A stretch of 64,000 nt of DNA from Proteus vulgaris (lineage in GTDB: Bacteria > Pseudomonadota > Gammaproteobacteria > Enterobacterales > Enterobacteriaceae), in contig NZ_CP137920.1 of NCBI RefSeq assembly GCF_033708015.1, positions 1,860,001 through 1,924,000 of the forward strand. The letters are read 5' to 3'. The notes below the pieces were generated by a model that made no database searches, was not told where the DNA came from, and worked only from the letters and a program-made list of their open reading frames with translations. This document shows positions 19,730 to 29,245 of this stretch, piece after piece; positions within the stretch are counted from its first letter, which is position 1, and each line of letters starts with the position of its first letter. The position numbers were made by a program, and so were the translations under genes.

Positions 19730-21892
19730 TTAATCCAAGGTAACTTCTTCTTTAGCTCGACGTTGTTCGGCTTCTTTTTTTGCTTTTACTCTGGCAATGG
19801 CGGCAGCGACAGCAGCTTTACGTGGATCGATATCTTCCGCTTCAACATCTTGAGCTGGCGCTTCTGCGGTTGGTGCTTGAGAAGCTTGCTGAGCTTCTTT
19901 TTTTGCTTTTACTCTGGCAATGGCGGCAGCAACAGCAGCTTTACGTGGGTCGACTTCTTCCGTTTTAGCATCTTGAGCTGGTGCTTCTGCGGTTGGTGCT
20001 TGAAAAGCCTGTTGAGCTTCTTTTTTCGCTTTTACTCTGGCAATGGCGGCAGCAACAGCAGCTTTACGTGGATCGACATCTTCCGCTTCAACATCTTGAG
20101 CTGGTGCTTCTGCGGTTGGTGCTTGAGAAGCTTGCTGAGCTTCTTTTTTCGCTTTTACTCTGGCAATGGCGGCAGCAACAGCAGCTTTACGTGGATCCGC
20201 ATCTTCGCGCTCACTCGCTATATTTTCACTTGATGTTTCTTGTGCTTTTTGCTGTGCTAATTTAGCGGCTTGTTTTGCTCTGACTTCTTCTTTACGTTTT
20301 TTACGTGCGGCAATAGCGGCTGCGTTATCAGGCTCTTCGCCCGCTTTAACAGAAATAATTTTGCCGATACTTTGTTTCGCTTTTACACGAGAAAGTGCAG
20401 ATTGAACTTCACCGTGATCTTCATCATTAAGTTTTACAGCAGCACGTTGATGTCTTGCTTCGCGTTCAAGTTTTTCACGCTCCATACGTATTTTCTTAGC
20501 TTCAAAACGTGCTTTTGCTTCAGTTGCGCGTTTTGCTTCCGCATCAATTTCACGGATTTCTGCTTTTTCTTGGCGATAGTATTGAACTAGCGGAATATTA
20601 CTAGGGCAAACAAATGCACAAGCACCGCATTCAATACAATCAAATAAATTATGTTGTTGTGCTTTTTCATGCTCTTTACCTTTACTAAACCAGTAAAGTT
20701 GTTGAGGTAATAAACCACTAGGGCAAGCATCTACACAATGACCACAACGGATACAGGCTTCTTCAAGGTTATCTGTATCCATCTCTTCAATTGAAGGGAT
20801 AAGTAGGCAGTTGGTTATCTTAACAACAGGGGCATTTAAGTCTGGTAAGGTAAAGCCCATTAATGGCCCCCCCATAATCACCATTTGTTCAGAGCCTGCT
20901 ACAAAACCCGCTTGTTTTAGCAATGAGTAAATAGGTGTCCCTAAACGAGTCCAAAAATTACCCGGTGTTTTCGCACCGTTTCCAGTGACAGTGACAACAC
21001 GTTCAATTAATGGCTCATCATCAATAATGGCACGTTTGATGGCGACAACCGTCCCCACATTTTGCATTAACACGCCGATATCAGATGAACGCCCCCCTGA
21101 TGGTACTTCTTTACCCGTTAAGATTTTAGTGAGTTGTTTAGCGCCCCCTGATGGGTATTTTGTTGGGATCACACGAATGAAAATACGTTTCTCATCAGGT
21201 ACTGCACTTAAAGCGTGTTTTAATGACTCAATAGCTTCAGGTTTATTATCTTCAATACCAATTAGCACCTCATCCGGAGAGATAAGGTGAATTAAGACCT
21301 GACACCCAGCAATCACTTCATCAGCATGCTCTTGCATTAATCGATCGTCTGCTGTGATATAAGGTTCACATTCAGCCGCATTGATGATGAGTGTTTTTAC
21401 AAGGTCGCCACCCCCTTTTAATTTTGATGCAGTTGGGAACCCTGCACCGCCTAATCCCGCAATACCGGCTTCATGAATACGGTTAAGTAACGTATCTCTG
21501 CTTTCCAATTGGTAATTAATGATAGGGGATTTTTTTCGCCATTCATCTTTGCCATCAGATTGAATTCTTACTGCAATTTCAGGTAATCCAGAAGGGTGAG
21601 CACTTGGAAAAGGTTCTATTGCCGTTACCATACCAGAGATAGAGGCATGTACAGGTAATGTTCTACCAATCCCTTTTGTTAAGGGCTGGCCTTTTAATAC
21701 ATGGTCACCTACGTTGACACAAAGTTGACCTGGTACACCTAAGTGTTGATGAATAGGGATAATTACTTTTTCTGGTAATTGCGCTATACGCATCGGTGTA
21801 CGGCTTGACTGTAATTTCATTTCAGGAGGATGAATACCGCCTTTAAAATCCCAGATTTTATCTTTTTTAAATAACGAAAAGAGATTAAACAT
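19730..21892 (-). CDS. rsxC: Electron transport complex subunit RsxC (RnfC) with repeat tail
   Basis: 720 aa from ATG 21892 (GGAGG 9 bp upstream; an ATG at 21898 is too close to it). Peripheral subunit binding NADH and FMN ([16 protein letters not shown]), with two 4Fe-4S motifs, [12 protein letters not shown] and [12 protein letters not shown] (about residues 375-430). After about residue 440 a charged, helical tail ends in three full and one partial copy of a 41-residue repeat beginning [18 protein letters not shown]. Such repeats also occur in E. coli RsxC and vary in copy number. The start overlaps the rsxB end. Confidence 0.96.
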   Translation of the reverse strand: MFNLFSLFKKDKIWDFKGGIHPPEMKLQSSRTPMRIAQLPEKVIIPIHQHLGVPGQLCVNVGDHVLKGQPLTKGIGRTLPVHASISGMVTAIEPFPSAHPSGLPEIAVRIQSDGKDEWRKKSPIINYQLESRDTLLNRIHEAGIAGLGGAGFPTASKLKGGGDLVKTLIINAAECEPYITADDRLMQEHADEVIAGCQVLIHLISPDEVLIGIEDNKPEAIESLKHALSAVPDEKRIFIRVIPTKYPSGGAKQLTKILTGKEVPSGGRSSDIGVLMQNVGTVVAIKRAIIDDEPLIERVVTVTGNGAKTPGNFWTRLGTPIYSLLKQAGFVAGSEQMVIMGGPLMGFTLPDLNAPVVKITNCLLIPSIEEMDTDNLEEACIRCGHCVDACPSGLLPQQLYWFSKGKEHEKAQQHNLFDCIECGACAFVCPSNIPLVQYYRQEKAEIREIDAEAKRATEAKARFEAKKIRMEREKLEREARHQRAAVKLNDEDHGEVQSALSRVKAKQSIGKIISVKAGEEPDNAAAIAARKKRKEEVRAKQAAKLAQQKAQETSSENIASEREDADPRKAAVAAAIARVKAKKEAQQASQAPTAEAPAQDVEAEDVDPRKAAVAAAIARVKAKKEAQQAFQAPTAEAPAQDAKTEEVDPRKAAVAAAIARVKAKKEAQQASQAPTAEAPAQDVEAEDIDPRKAAVAAAIARVKAKKEAEQRRAKEEVTLD
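19769..20197 (-). repeat. 123-bp tandem repeats in the rsxC tail
   Basis: The DPRK codons recur at exact 123-bp steps (plus-strand TTTACG at 19817, 19940, 20063 and 20186). Three full units (20197-20075, 20074-19952, 19951-19829) and a 60-bp partial unit (19828-19769). Units differ at few positions (QQAS/QQAF, DVEAED/DAKTEE), indicating recent duplication or conversion and in-frame copy-number variability. Confidence 0.95.
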
Positions 21893-22511
21893 GAGCATTA
21901 TCCTCCGTCTTTAAGGACGGTTCATCTTCAGGTGTTTCTTCTGGTTCTGCCGGAATGTTTTTTACAGGGATTGTATTTAAATCCCATTTCCAGTTTGAGG
22001 TGGTCACTTTGACAGGAACTAACGTTATACAATCAGTAGGGCAAGGAGGAACACATAAGTCACATCCCGTACATAAGTCTTCAATAACGGTGTGCATAGC
22101 GCGTGTTGCGCCCACAATGGCATCAACTGGGCACGCTTGAATACACTTGGTGCATCCTATGCAATTATCTTCATCAATTACGGCGACTTTTCTAATTGGG
22201 TTCAATGCTTCTTCGTCACCCTCTAGTGGCTGAGGGTCAACACCCATCAATTCCGCTATTTTTAACATCACTTGTTCGCCACCTGGCGCACAACGGTTAA
22301 TCATCTCACCATTGTTTGCAACAGCATCGGCATAAGGACGACACCCAGGATGGCCACATTGTCCGCATTGGCTTTGCGGTAATATTGCGTCAATTTTTTC
22401 GACAATAGGATCTTCTTCCACTTTAAAACGACGTGAGGAATATCCCAAAATTAGCCCGAAGATAAGACCTAGTGCACCCAGTACACCAATTGCTATCCAT
22501 AAAGAATTCAT
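21885..22511 (-). CDS. rsxB: Electron transport complex subunit RsxB (RnfB)
   Basis: 208 aa. An N-terminal membrane helix (about 5-25) is followed by a cysteine-rich domain ([14 protein letters not shown]) and two ferredoxin motifs, [12 protein letters not shown] and [12 protein letters not shown]. It passes electrons within the Rsx complex on the cytoplasmic face. Its ATG overlaps the rsxA stop by one base and its end overlaps the rsxC start, indicating translational coupling. Confidence 0.96.
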   Translation of the reverse strand: MNSLWIAIGVLGALGLIFGLILGYSSRRFKVEEDPIVEKIDAILPQSQCGQCGHPGCRPYADAVANNGEMINRCAPGGEQVMLKIAELMGVDPQPLEGDEEALNPIRKVAVIDEDNCIGCTKCIQACPVDAIVGATRAMHTVIEDLCTGCDLCVPPCPTDCITLVPVKVTTSNWKWDLNTIPVKNIPAEPEETPEDEPSLKTEDNAHV

Positions 22512-23092
22512 TACAGTTTCACCAAACCACTAAAACCCATAAAGGCGAGAGACATTAAACCAGCAGTAATTAAACCAATTGAAGCACCTTTAAAGGGTGC
22601 CGGTACGTTGGCAACGGCTAAGCGTTCTCGAATAGCGGCAAATAATACCATGACAAGAGAAAAACCAACGGCTGCACCAAAGCCATAAACGGCAGATTGC
22701 ATAAACGTGTGGGCTTGATTGATATTTAATAATGCCACACCTAATACGGCACAGTTTGTGGTAATTAAAGGTAAGAAGATCCCTAATAAACGATAGAGTG
22801 TTGGGCTTGTTTTTCTTACGACCATTTCAGTGAATTGTACAACTACTGCAATAACTAAAATAAAGCTGAGTGTGCGTAAATAAAGTAAGTCCAAAGGGAC
22901 TAAAATAAAACTATCCATCAGCCAAGAACTAATCGAGGCAATGGTCATAACAAAGGTTGTCGCAAATCCCATACCAATCGCAGTTTCTAATTTTTTTGAT
23001 ACACCCATAAATGGGCATAATCCAAGGAATTTGACGAGTACAAAGTTATTCACCAATACGGTGCCGACGAATAGAAGTAAGTAATCAGTCAT
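22511..23092 (-). CDS. rsxA: Electron transport complex subunit RsxA (RnfA)
   Basis: 193 aa, six-helix membrane protein homologous to RsxE with opposite topology; [11 protein letters not shown] and [13 protein letters not shown] hold the conserved cysteines. First gene of rsxABCDGE-nth. A terminator hairpin lies between it and ydgK upstream, so the operon promoter is probably in 23093-23186. Confidence 0.96.
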   Translation of the reverse strand: MTDYLLLFVGTVLVNNFVLVKFLGLCPFMGVSKKLETAIGMGFATTFVMTIASISSWLMDSFILVPLDLLYLRTLSFILVIAVVVQFTEMVVRKTSPTLYRLLGIFLPLITTNCAVLGVALLNINQAHTFMQSAVYGFGAAVGFSLVMVLFAAIRERLAVANVPAPFKGASIGLITAGLMSLAFMGFSGLVKL

Positions 23093-23119
23093 TGTTATGC
23101 CAAAATTGTTAAACAGAGA

Positions 23120-23148
23120 AACAAAAAGCCTCCTGAAATAAAGAGGCT
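23120..23148 (-). terminator. Terminator of ydgK, upstream of rsxA
   Basis: On the minus strand AGCCTC (23148-23143), 10-nt loop, GAGGCT (23132-23127) then TTTTGTTTC. Confidence 0.7.
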
Positions 23149-23186
23149 AAACAAGCGTATATAATATCAAGGGTAAAGGTGTGAAG

Positions 23187-23654
23187 TTATCGAACTTGTG
23201 TGAAAGTTTCACGAACACGTTTAGAGTACTTGATATAAGGCACAAAGCAGGCAGTCGAGAAAACAGACCATAGAAGAGATTGTAATGCGGTTTGGTCGTC
23301 AACAGGCGCAAAGCCAAAGCTCTTAATGGCTAAGAGTAAGTTGATAAGCAACCAAAAAACAAATAGGCGTGGAAAGTTTTTAGCACGATAAAAAAATTGT
23401 CGGAGTAGATAAAGCGTAAAGCTAAACATTACCCACGTTGTTAACGCAGAAAGATACCAACTTGATATCAAATGAAAAGGAAGCTGGTGGAGGATCGAAA
23501 AGTCTGAAAAATATTTAATAACATAGAGAACAGACATCAACCCAGAACCAATAACTGACAAGATCATATAAGCCAATGGCGCAAGCAACCACCCTGTAAT
23601 AGGCGCTTTTCCTGAAAGGTTATTCTGTGTGTTTGCGTTGAGATCACATTTCAT
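23187..23654 (-). CDS. ydgK: DUF2569 membrane protein YdgK
   Basis: 155 aa with four predicted membrane segments (about 20-45, 62-85, 98-115, 122-140). GWLLAPLAY and FGFAPVDD match E. coli YdgK, which also precedes rsxA. Function unknown. The spacing of the SD-like AGGAA to the ATG is long (about 11 bp). Divergent from ydgJ. Confidence 0.9.
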   Translation of the reverse strand: MKCDLNANTQNNLSGKAPITGWLLAPLAYMILSVIGSGLMSVLYVIKYFSDFSILHQLPFHLISSWYLSALTTWVMFSFTLYLLRQFFYRAKNFPRLFVFWLLINLLLAIKSFGFAPVDDQTALQSLLWSVFSTACFVPYIKYSKRVRETFTQVR

Positions 23655-23785
23655 TAATTAATTATTCCTACTCGTATGTATAGAACTAAACGGGATATTA
23701 TCACAAACTTTGTTATTATTTATTTAGCTACAAAAGTGAAAGTGATTTTTGTTAATAAAAAAACAGATAAAAATAGGATAGGGTT

Positions 23786-24829
23786 ATGGCAATTAAACTC
23801 AATGTTGGAATTATCGGGTATGGGTATGCAAGTAAAACCTTTCATGCTCCGCTAATAACAACAACCGAAGGCTTAAATCTTAGTGCAATTTCAAGCTCAG
23901 ATGAAAATAAAGTTAAACAAGATTTTCCGCACATAACGATTTATGCAGACCCTCAAGATCTTATTAATGATCCCTCAATAGACTTAATCATTATTCCAAC
24001 ACCGAATAATACTCACTATTCACTGGCTTCACAGGCTTTGGGAAAAGGTAAACATGTTATTGTTGATAAACCATTTACCCTGACACTGGAAGAAGCTGAA
24101 AAATTGACTCAGCAAGCAACAGATGCTGGTAAGCTTCTTTCCGTCTTTCATAATCGCCGTTGGGATTCTGGTTTCTTAACCGTTAAAAAGCTTTTAGCAG
24201 ATAAAACCTTGGGAGAGATCAGCGCATATGAAGCGCATTTTGACCGTTTTCGTCCGACTGTACGTCAACGTTGGCGAGAAGATGCAGGGATTGGAGGGGG
24301 GCTCTGGTATGATCTCGCGCCTCATGTTCTTGACCAAGCGATTTGCCTATTTGGGGAACCCAAAGCGATTACTGCTGATATTGCTCAATTACGCCCTAAT
24401 GCAAAAAATGCCGATTACTTTCATGCATTACTAGAATATGACAATCTCAGAGTTGTTCTTCATGCTTCTATGTTAGTCGCGTCTCCAACACCTATTTTTG
24501 CTATTCATGGGACAAAAGGAAGTTATGTTAAGTATGGTTTAGATACGCAAGAAGATGCCTTAAAAGCCGGTTATCGCCCTAATCAAACTTATAATTGGGG
24601 AATGGATAATAGTGATGGTGAATTAACAATACTATCAGAGTCTGGGGAGTTAGAAACAACCACACTCGCGACACTTTCGGGTAATTATCCTGCTTACTAT
24701 CAACAAATTTATCGCGCAATTACATTGGGTGAAGAAAATCCCGTTACACCAATACAAGCAACAGCCATTATGCGTTTGATTGAAGCTGGCGAAATATCTA
24801 ATCGTTTAAAGCAAACTATTACGTTATAG
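23786..24829 (+). CDS. ydgJ: Gfo/Idh/MocA-family oxidoreductase YdgJ
   Basis: 347 aa. N-terminal Rossmann fold with GIIGYGYASKTFHAP for NAD(P), the family EKP-type motif as VDKPF (lysine of the catalytic region), and a C-terminal alpha/beta substrate domain (HNRRWDSGF, WYDLAPHVLDQA). Very close to E. coli YdgJ along its length; the substrate is not established. It is followed 22 bp later by yfeH, probably in one unit. Confidence 0.94.
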   Translation: MAIKLNVGIIGYGYASKTFHAPLITTTEGLNLSAISSSDENKVKQDFPHITIYADPQDLINDPSIDLIIIPTPNNTHYSLASQALGKGKHVIVDKPFTLTLEEAEKLTQQATDAGKLLSVFHNRRWDSGFLTVKKLLADKTLGEISAYEAHFDRFRPTVRQRWREDAGIGGGLWYDLAPHVLDQAICLFGEPKAITADIAQLRPNAKNADYFHALLEYDNLRVVLHASMLVASPTPIFAIHGTKGSYVKYGLDTQEDALKAGYRPNQTYNWGMDNSDGELTILSESGELETTTLATLSGNYPAYYQQIYRAITLGEENPVTPIQATAIMRLIEAGEISNRLKQTITL

Positions 24830-24851
24830 GCAGAAGGGAGCGCTAAATCTA

Positions 24852-25841
24852 ATGTCTTGGTGGCAAAAACTAAAACTTGACCCTTTTCTCATGATTATGA
24901 TTTGTGTGGTGACGCTAGCAACATTACTGCCCGCACAAGGTGATATCAAAGTTCTATTCCAATATCTTACGACGGCTGCAATAGCATTGCTGTTCTTCTT
25001 GCATGGTGCAAAGCTGTCTAGAGAGGCAATACTGGCAGGGCTTGGGCATTGGCGTTTACATCTTACTGTATTTGCCAGTACTTTTATTCTTTTCCCTATT
25101 TTGGGACTCGGATTACAAGTTATTGTGCCTGAATGGATGTCTCCAACGGTTTATATGGGGTTCTTATATCTTTGTGCGCTACCCGCAACCGTTCAATCAG
25201 CTATTGCTTTTACTTCTGTTGCTGGCGGAAATGTCGCTGCTGCTATTTGTAGTGCATCTGCATCCAGTATTCTTGGTGTTTTTCTTTCACCGGTATTAGT
25301 CGGTTTTTTAATGCAAACGCAAGGTTCAGCCAATGATTTTGATACAGCAGGGGCGATCCAATCAATTTTATTGCAACTCATGGTACCTTTTATTATTGGT
25401 CACTTATCACGCCCTTTAATTGGTCGCTGGGTCGATAAGCATAAAAAATTAGTTAATAGAACAGATCGTTCTTCTATTTTGCTGGTGGTTTATGTGGCAT
25501 TTAGTGAGGCGGTTGTGGAAGGGATTTGGCATAAAATTGACGGTTGGTCGCTATTAATGATTGCCGTAGTGAGTTGTATTCTATTAGCAATTGTTATTTT
25601 TGTGAACGTGTACAGTGCAAGATTGCTTGGTTTTAATAAAGAAGATGAAATCACGATTGTTTTTTGTGGTTCTAAAAAGAGCTTAGCAAATGGTGTACCT
25701 ATGGCGAATGTGTTATTTCCTGCTGCCACTGTTGGGATAATGTTATTACCATTAATGATCTTCCATCAGATCCAGTTAATGGTTTGTGCTGTGTTAGCAC
25801 AACGCTACGCTAATCAGGCTAAAGAAGCGGGTAAGAAATAA
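24852..25841 (+). CDS. yfeH: Bile acid:sodium symporter family transporter YfeH
   Basis: 329 aa with about ten membrane segments. Conserved TVQSAIAFTSVAGGNVAAA and FCGSKKSLANGVPMANVL match E. coli YfeH (SBF-like, PF13593 type). It presumably exports or imports an organic anion; substrate unknown. AAGGGAG lies about 12 bp before the ATG. Pairing with ydgJ differs from E. coli, where yfeH is elsewhere. Confidence 0.92.
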   Translation: MSWWQKLKLDPFLMIMICVVTLATLLPAQGDIKVLFQYLTTAAIALLFFLHGAKLSREAILAGLGHWRLHLTVFASTFILFPILGLGLQVIVPEWMSPTVYMGFLYLCALPATVQSAIAFTSVAGGNVAAAICSASASSILGVFLSPVLVGFLMQTQGSANDFDTAGAIQSILLQLMVPFIIGHLSRPLIGRWVDKHKKLVNRTDRSSILLVVYVAFSEAVVEGIWHKIDGWSLLMIAVVSCILLAIVIFVNVYSARLLGFNKEDEITIVFCGSKKSLANGVPMANVLFPAATVGIMLLPLMIFHQIQLMVCAVLAQRYANQAKEAGKK

Positions 25842-25902
25842 CGTATTTAAGCTGGTGGATAATCAATAATATTAATCAAATATTGATAATAAAATAAATA
25901 AG

Positions 25903-25938
25903 AAAAGCATCGATTTAATTTTTATCGGTGCTTTTTTA
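25903..25938 (+). terminator. Terminator after yfeH
   Basis: AAAAGCATCGAT (25903-25914) pairs with ATCGGTGCTTTT (25924-25935) with one T-G wobble, then a T-rich stretch. It abuts the end of the convergent DUF2007 gene and probably serves both. Confidence 0.85.
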
Positions 25939-26379
25939 TTTGCTATGATAATCATGACTTTTATTATTTTCTTTTTCGTCTGTCAATAAAGAAGATTGAG
26001 ATTTAAATGGAAGCGGTAGGCCGAATAAAAAATAAATTAAGAAAACAAATCCCATATTTAAATAGTCGGATTTATTATTTTTCACATCAATCTTTAATTC
26101 ACAGTCGATGGGTTCTAGCTGATCGTTAATGGTATATTTACCTTGGTAAAGTTCATTGAGTATTGCCTGTGCTTGCGTAAATTCTTTATAGTTAACGAGT
26201 AATTTTACCCCTCCAGTCGCTTGAGCATACACTTGGTTATTCCAAACAATATTTTCATCTAAAAGGAGCACATCAATACCTTCTGATTGAAGAAGACCCG
26301 CTTCAATAGAGGCATCAAGTGGCGATAGATATTGTGCTAATAATATATATTGACCTCTTGTCGGATGGATATTCCACAT
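25936..26379 (-). CDS. DUF2007-domain protein with a membrane segment
   Basis: 147 aa. Residues about 12-80 fit the DUF2007 (putative signal-transducing) fold: LAQYLSPLDASIEAGLLQSEGIDVLLLDE and GGVKLLVNYKEFTQAQAIL. A single membrane segment follows (YLNMGFVFLIYFLFGLPLP, about 105-123). Function unknown. Stand-alone gene between yfeH and add. Confidence 0.85.
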   Translation of the reverse strand: MWNIHPTRGQYILLAQYLSPLDASIEAGLLQSEGIDVLLLDENIVWNNQVYAQATGGVKLLVNYKEFTQAQAILNELYQGKYTINDQLEPIDCELKIDVKNNKSDYLNMGFVFLIYFLFGLPLPFKSQSSLLTDEKENNKSHDYHSK

Positions 26380-26459
26380 AGCTTTTCCTTAATGTTCAAA
26401 TAACGCTTTGAAATTAATTTTAGTCTAAAAGTTATTAATAATTCCATCCATTTTCAATA

Positions 26460-26491
26460 AATAAAAAAACCACCTGATAAACAGATGGTTT
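26460..26491 (-). terminator. Terminator of add
   Basis: On the minus strand AAACCATCTG (26491-26482), loop TTTAT, CAGGTGGTTT (26476-26467) with one wobble pair, followed by TTTTAT. Confidence 0.85.
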
Positions 26492-26512
26492 TAATCCAAA
26501 AACGATGAAAAT

Positions 26513-27514
26513 TTAACGTGAGCTTACTTTCTTTATTAATGCATCACGTTCTGTTTGGCTAATAAATGCCATTCTTAAACCGTTAATTTGCGTTTGGCGG
26601 ATTTGCTCCTGTGTTAATCCAGCAGCAGGTGCTGCAACGGTATATTCGTGTTTTAGCTCAATACCTTCAACCGCAGGATCATCGGTGTTAAGAGAGGCAA
26701 TAATGCCATGCTCTAAAAATGTTTTTAAAGGGTGCTCTGCTAACGTATTGATAGTACTGGTTTGAATATTCGACGTTAAGCAAGACTCAATCCCAATTTG
26801 ATGCTCGGCAAGGTAGTCCATTAAACGAGGATCTTCAATGGCTTTAACACCATGACCAATGCGACTAGCACCTAATTCTTTAATTGCATGCCAAATACTT
26901 TCTGCACCCGCTGCTTCACCAGCATGAACCGTAATATTCCAGCCAGTATCACGAGCACGATTAAAATGAGGTTGGAATAAATGACCTGGGAAACCCAATT
27001 CATCACCAGCTAAATCAAGTGCTGTAATTTTATCTTGATGTTTTAGTAAGCCATTTAATTCTTGTTGGCAGGCGTCTTCACCAAAGGTACGGCTTAGAAT
27101 GCCGATTAAACGAATGTCTACATCGTGTGATTGCAGTGCGCTTTGTACACCATCAACAATCGCTTCCACGACACCTTCAACCGGTAATTGATGTTTCATT
27201 GCCATATAATAAGGCGAGAATCGCAGTTCAGCGTAATCGATACCTGCATTAACGACATCCACCACGTTTTCATAAGCAACACGATGGCATGCGTCTAAAT
27301 CTGCTAAAACCGCTACACCCCAATCTAATTTTTGTAAAAAGCTAACAAGACTTGGCTCATTTTTTGTAATTTGTACATGAGGGCGCAATGCTTCTAATTC
27401 ATAAGCGGGAAGCGCAATATTATGTTGCTTTGCTAGCTCTAAAATAGTTTGAGGGCGAATATTACCATCTAAATGGCGATGTAAGTCGGTTAAAGGCAAC
27501 TGTGTGTCAATCAC
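26513..27514 (-). CDS. add: Adenosine deaminase
   Basis: 333 aa. Converts adenosine or deoxyadenosine to inosine or deoxyinosine in purine salvage. Zinc and catalytic motifs are present: TDLHRHLDG (H12, H14), VHAGEAAG (His and Glu), SRIGHG and LNTDDP (two Asp). Length matches E. coli Add. Monocistronic with its own terminator. Confidence 0.97.
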   Translation of the reverse strand: MIDTQLPLTDLHRHLDGNIRPQTILELAKQHNIALPAYELEALRPHVQITKNEPSLVSFLQKLDWGVAVLADLDACHRVAYENVVDVVNAGIDYAELRFSPYYMAMKHQLPVEGVVEAIVDGVQSALQSHDVDIRLIGILSRTFGEDACQQELNGLLKHQDKITALDLAGDELGFPGHLFQPHFNRARDTGWNITVHAGEAAGAESIWHAIKELGASRIGHGVKAIEDPRLMDYLAEHQIGIESCLTSNIQTSTINTLAEHPLKTFLEHGIIASLNTDDPAVEGIELKHEYTVAAPAAGLTQEQIRQTQINGLRMAFISQTERDALIKKVSSR

Positions 27515-28177
27515 GTGTTATTTTCCTTTTTAATAGAAATAATGAAAATCTATCGTTTATAGTGATTTTCTTATAATCGGGTAAATATAAATGAGTTGCA
27601 GATTATTATGACTGATTTTTATTTTGTTCACTAATAAATAAACTTAAATTGGTTATTTTTAAAACTAAAAATACAGTTTTTTCTTGTTTTTAAGTTAAAA
27701 AACAAAAAATAGAAAAAAGAACTGTTTATTTATTAACTACAATATTCAATGTAATTGAAGTGTATTATCAAGCAAATTGATACATTAAATATTACGTTTA
27801 AAAAAGCTTTATCATCATAATTGAAATATTCTATCAATTATTTTGATAGGTTTGCGGAGGAAGGGGGGGTGAAAAAGATCTGAAATATCATTTTGTTATA
27901 ATTTTATTTAACAGTTGGCTTATTTATCCAAGATGAAAATGCGTAGATAAAAATGAAAAAACTATTTTTATAAAACTAACAAAGTTTGTTTGTACTTAAA
28001 TTTATTTATAAAAATAAAACTAAAAAATAGAATATCTCTTTTATTAAATGAGGAATAAAGAATAGGGAATTAACGTCATAATAGGTTGCTGTCCAATAGA
28101 TATATTCAACTGAATGCCATTATTTGCATAATGATTTTTAATAAATATCTAATTATTTAAAATTAAGGAATATAAAC
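27515..28177. other. 663-bp AT-rich intergenic region
   Basis: No convincing gene. It is very AT-rich apart from one G-rich spot: a 7-bp hairpin CTATCAA/TTGATAG (27831-27849) followed by GCGGAGGAA and a run of seven G (27863-27869). GGAGG there would place a ribosome at a GTG (27869) opening a four-codon frame, so a short leader or non-coding RNA is conceivable. The region may hold the promoter of the vWA gene and foreign DNA. Confidence 0.5.
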
Positions 28178-29146
28178 ATGAATGAGAATTCTGATTTTGG
28201 TTTTGAAAAAACAAATAATAAAGTACAGCACTCATTAATATCCCAAATACTTCCACCTTCATCTGCAAACAATCTTACTTATGGATCACAAGTGGTTACT
28301 GGTGATGGTGTAATTGCGTTGGATTTAGTTGTCGTGATTGATACCAGTGGTTCAATGGCTGATGAATCGTCAGACTTAAGTAAAGAAGTGGATGACGCAA
28401 TACAAGCTGCACTTGAAAAATGCCCATCAAAACTGAGAGTCACCTTTTTAGGTATAGAAGGGACATGGGAAGAGACTAAATTTGATCAATCAGTCAGTGA
28501 CTATTTAAAAGCACTAGGAGTTCCTGAAAGTCGCTTACAGGCAAGAAAACCCTTTAAAGAGGCTGATGGACGTGATCATGCAGGTAATAGAGAGGATTTA
28601 TGTCGTGCAGTGATTGACTTAAGTCAGTATTTTGATTGGCGTGATGGTGCTCGTCGCGCTATTTTTGTGCTGGGTGATGAAGGGATGGAAGGAGGCGGTG
28701 GTGTTCTTACAAATGAGGCGGTTAGAAAAAATGATGAAGCGATCGCTGTGGCTCAAAATGAAAAAGTTAAAGTGTACACTTATCAAGGAACGCCTGACGA
28801 TAAGATAACGAATTTAGATCGTTTTCCAAGTATTGCTGATAGAGATAGTATTACAAAAGAATATGAGCGCTTAGCGAAACAGACAGGCGGGCGTTCATAT
28901 ATATATACGACCGGGATTGCACAGTTCTCATTAGTATTACAAGAAATACTCTGTGATAGCTTGACGTTACCGAACATTCCTAAGCCGAATAAAAAAGCAC
29001 CTGACTGTAATCAGGTGTGTGCACAGCTCAGTTCTATTATTTCAACAGTAAATACGCTTGCCGAAATAATTAATAAAGTCATTGATTCTTGTTGTAAAGA
29101 AGAGGGAAACAATCATCATATTCCAACTAAAGACTGCGATTGTTAA
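28178..29146 (+). CDS. Orphan von Willebrand factor A domain protein
   Basis: 322 aa, start with TAAGGA 8 bp upstream. The vWA domain covers about residues 45-260 with an intact MIDAS (DTSGSM from D55) and a later VLGDEG strand-loop. No signal peptide or membrane segment, so it is probably cytoplasmic unless exported by another route. The last 50 residues are cysteine-rich (DCNQVCAQLSS, DSCCKEEG, KDCDC) after a short coiled-coil-like stretch. No MoxR or other partner is adjacent. Function unknown; the AT-rich surroundings suggest acquisition. Confidence 0.85.
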   Translation: MNENSDFGFEKTNNKVQHSLISQILPPSSANNLTYGSQVVTGDGVIALDLVVVIDTSGSMADESSDLSKEVDDAIQAALEKCPSKLRVTFLGIEGTWEETKFDQSVSDYLKALGVPESRLQARKPFKEADGRDHAGNREDLCRAVIDLSQYFDWRDGARRAIFVLGDEGMEGGGGVLTNEAVRKNDEAIAVAQNEKVKVYTYQGTPDDKITNLDRFPSIADRDSITKEYERLAKQTGGRSYIYTTGIAQFSLVLQEILCDSLTLPNIPKPNKKAPDCNQVCAQLSSIISTVNTLAEIINKVIDSCCKEEGNNHHIPTKDCDC

Positions 29147-29164
29147 TTAAAAACAATGCTAAAA

Positions 29165-29201
29165 AAATACCCCATTGTGTTATTCACAGATGGGGTATTT
29201 A
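29165..29201. terminator. Bidirectional terminator between vWA gene and ydgA
   Basis: AAATACCCCAT (29165-29175) pairs with ATGGGGTATTT (29190-29200), extended inside by TGTG/CACA. T-runs occur on both strands. Confidence 0.9.
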
Positions 29202-29245
29202 TTTATTGCTTTAACGAACAACTTATCGTTCTAACAAAAGATTAA

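Noticed and set aside
19763-20590. Several long plus-strand frames opposite rsxC
   Set aside because: They are mirror frames of the tandem repeat and its flank; the minus-strand frame is a clear RsxC.
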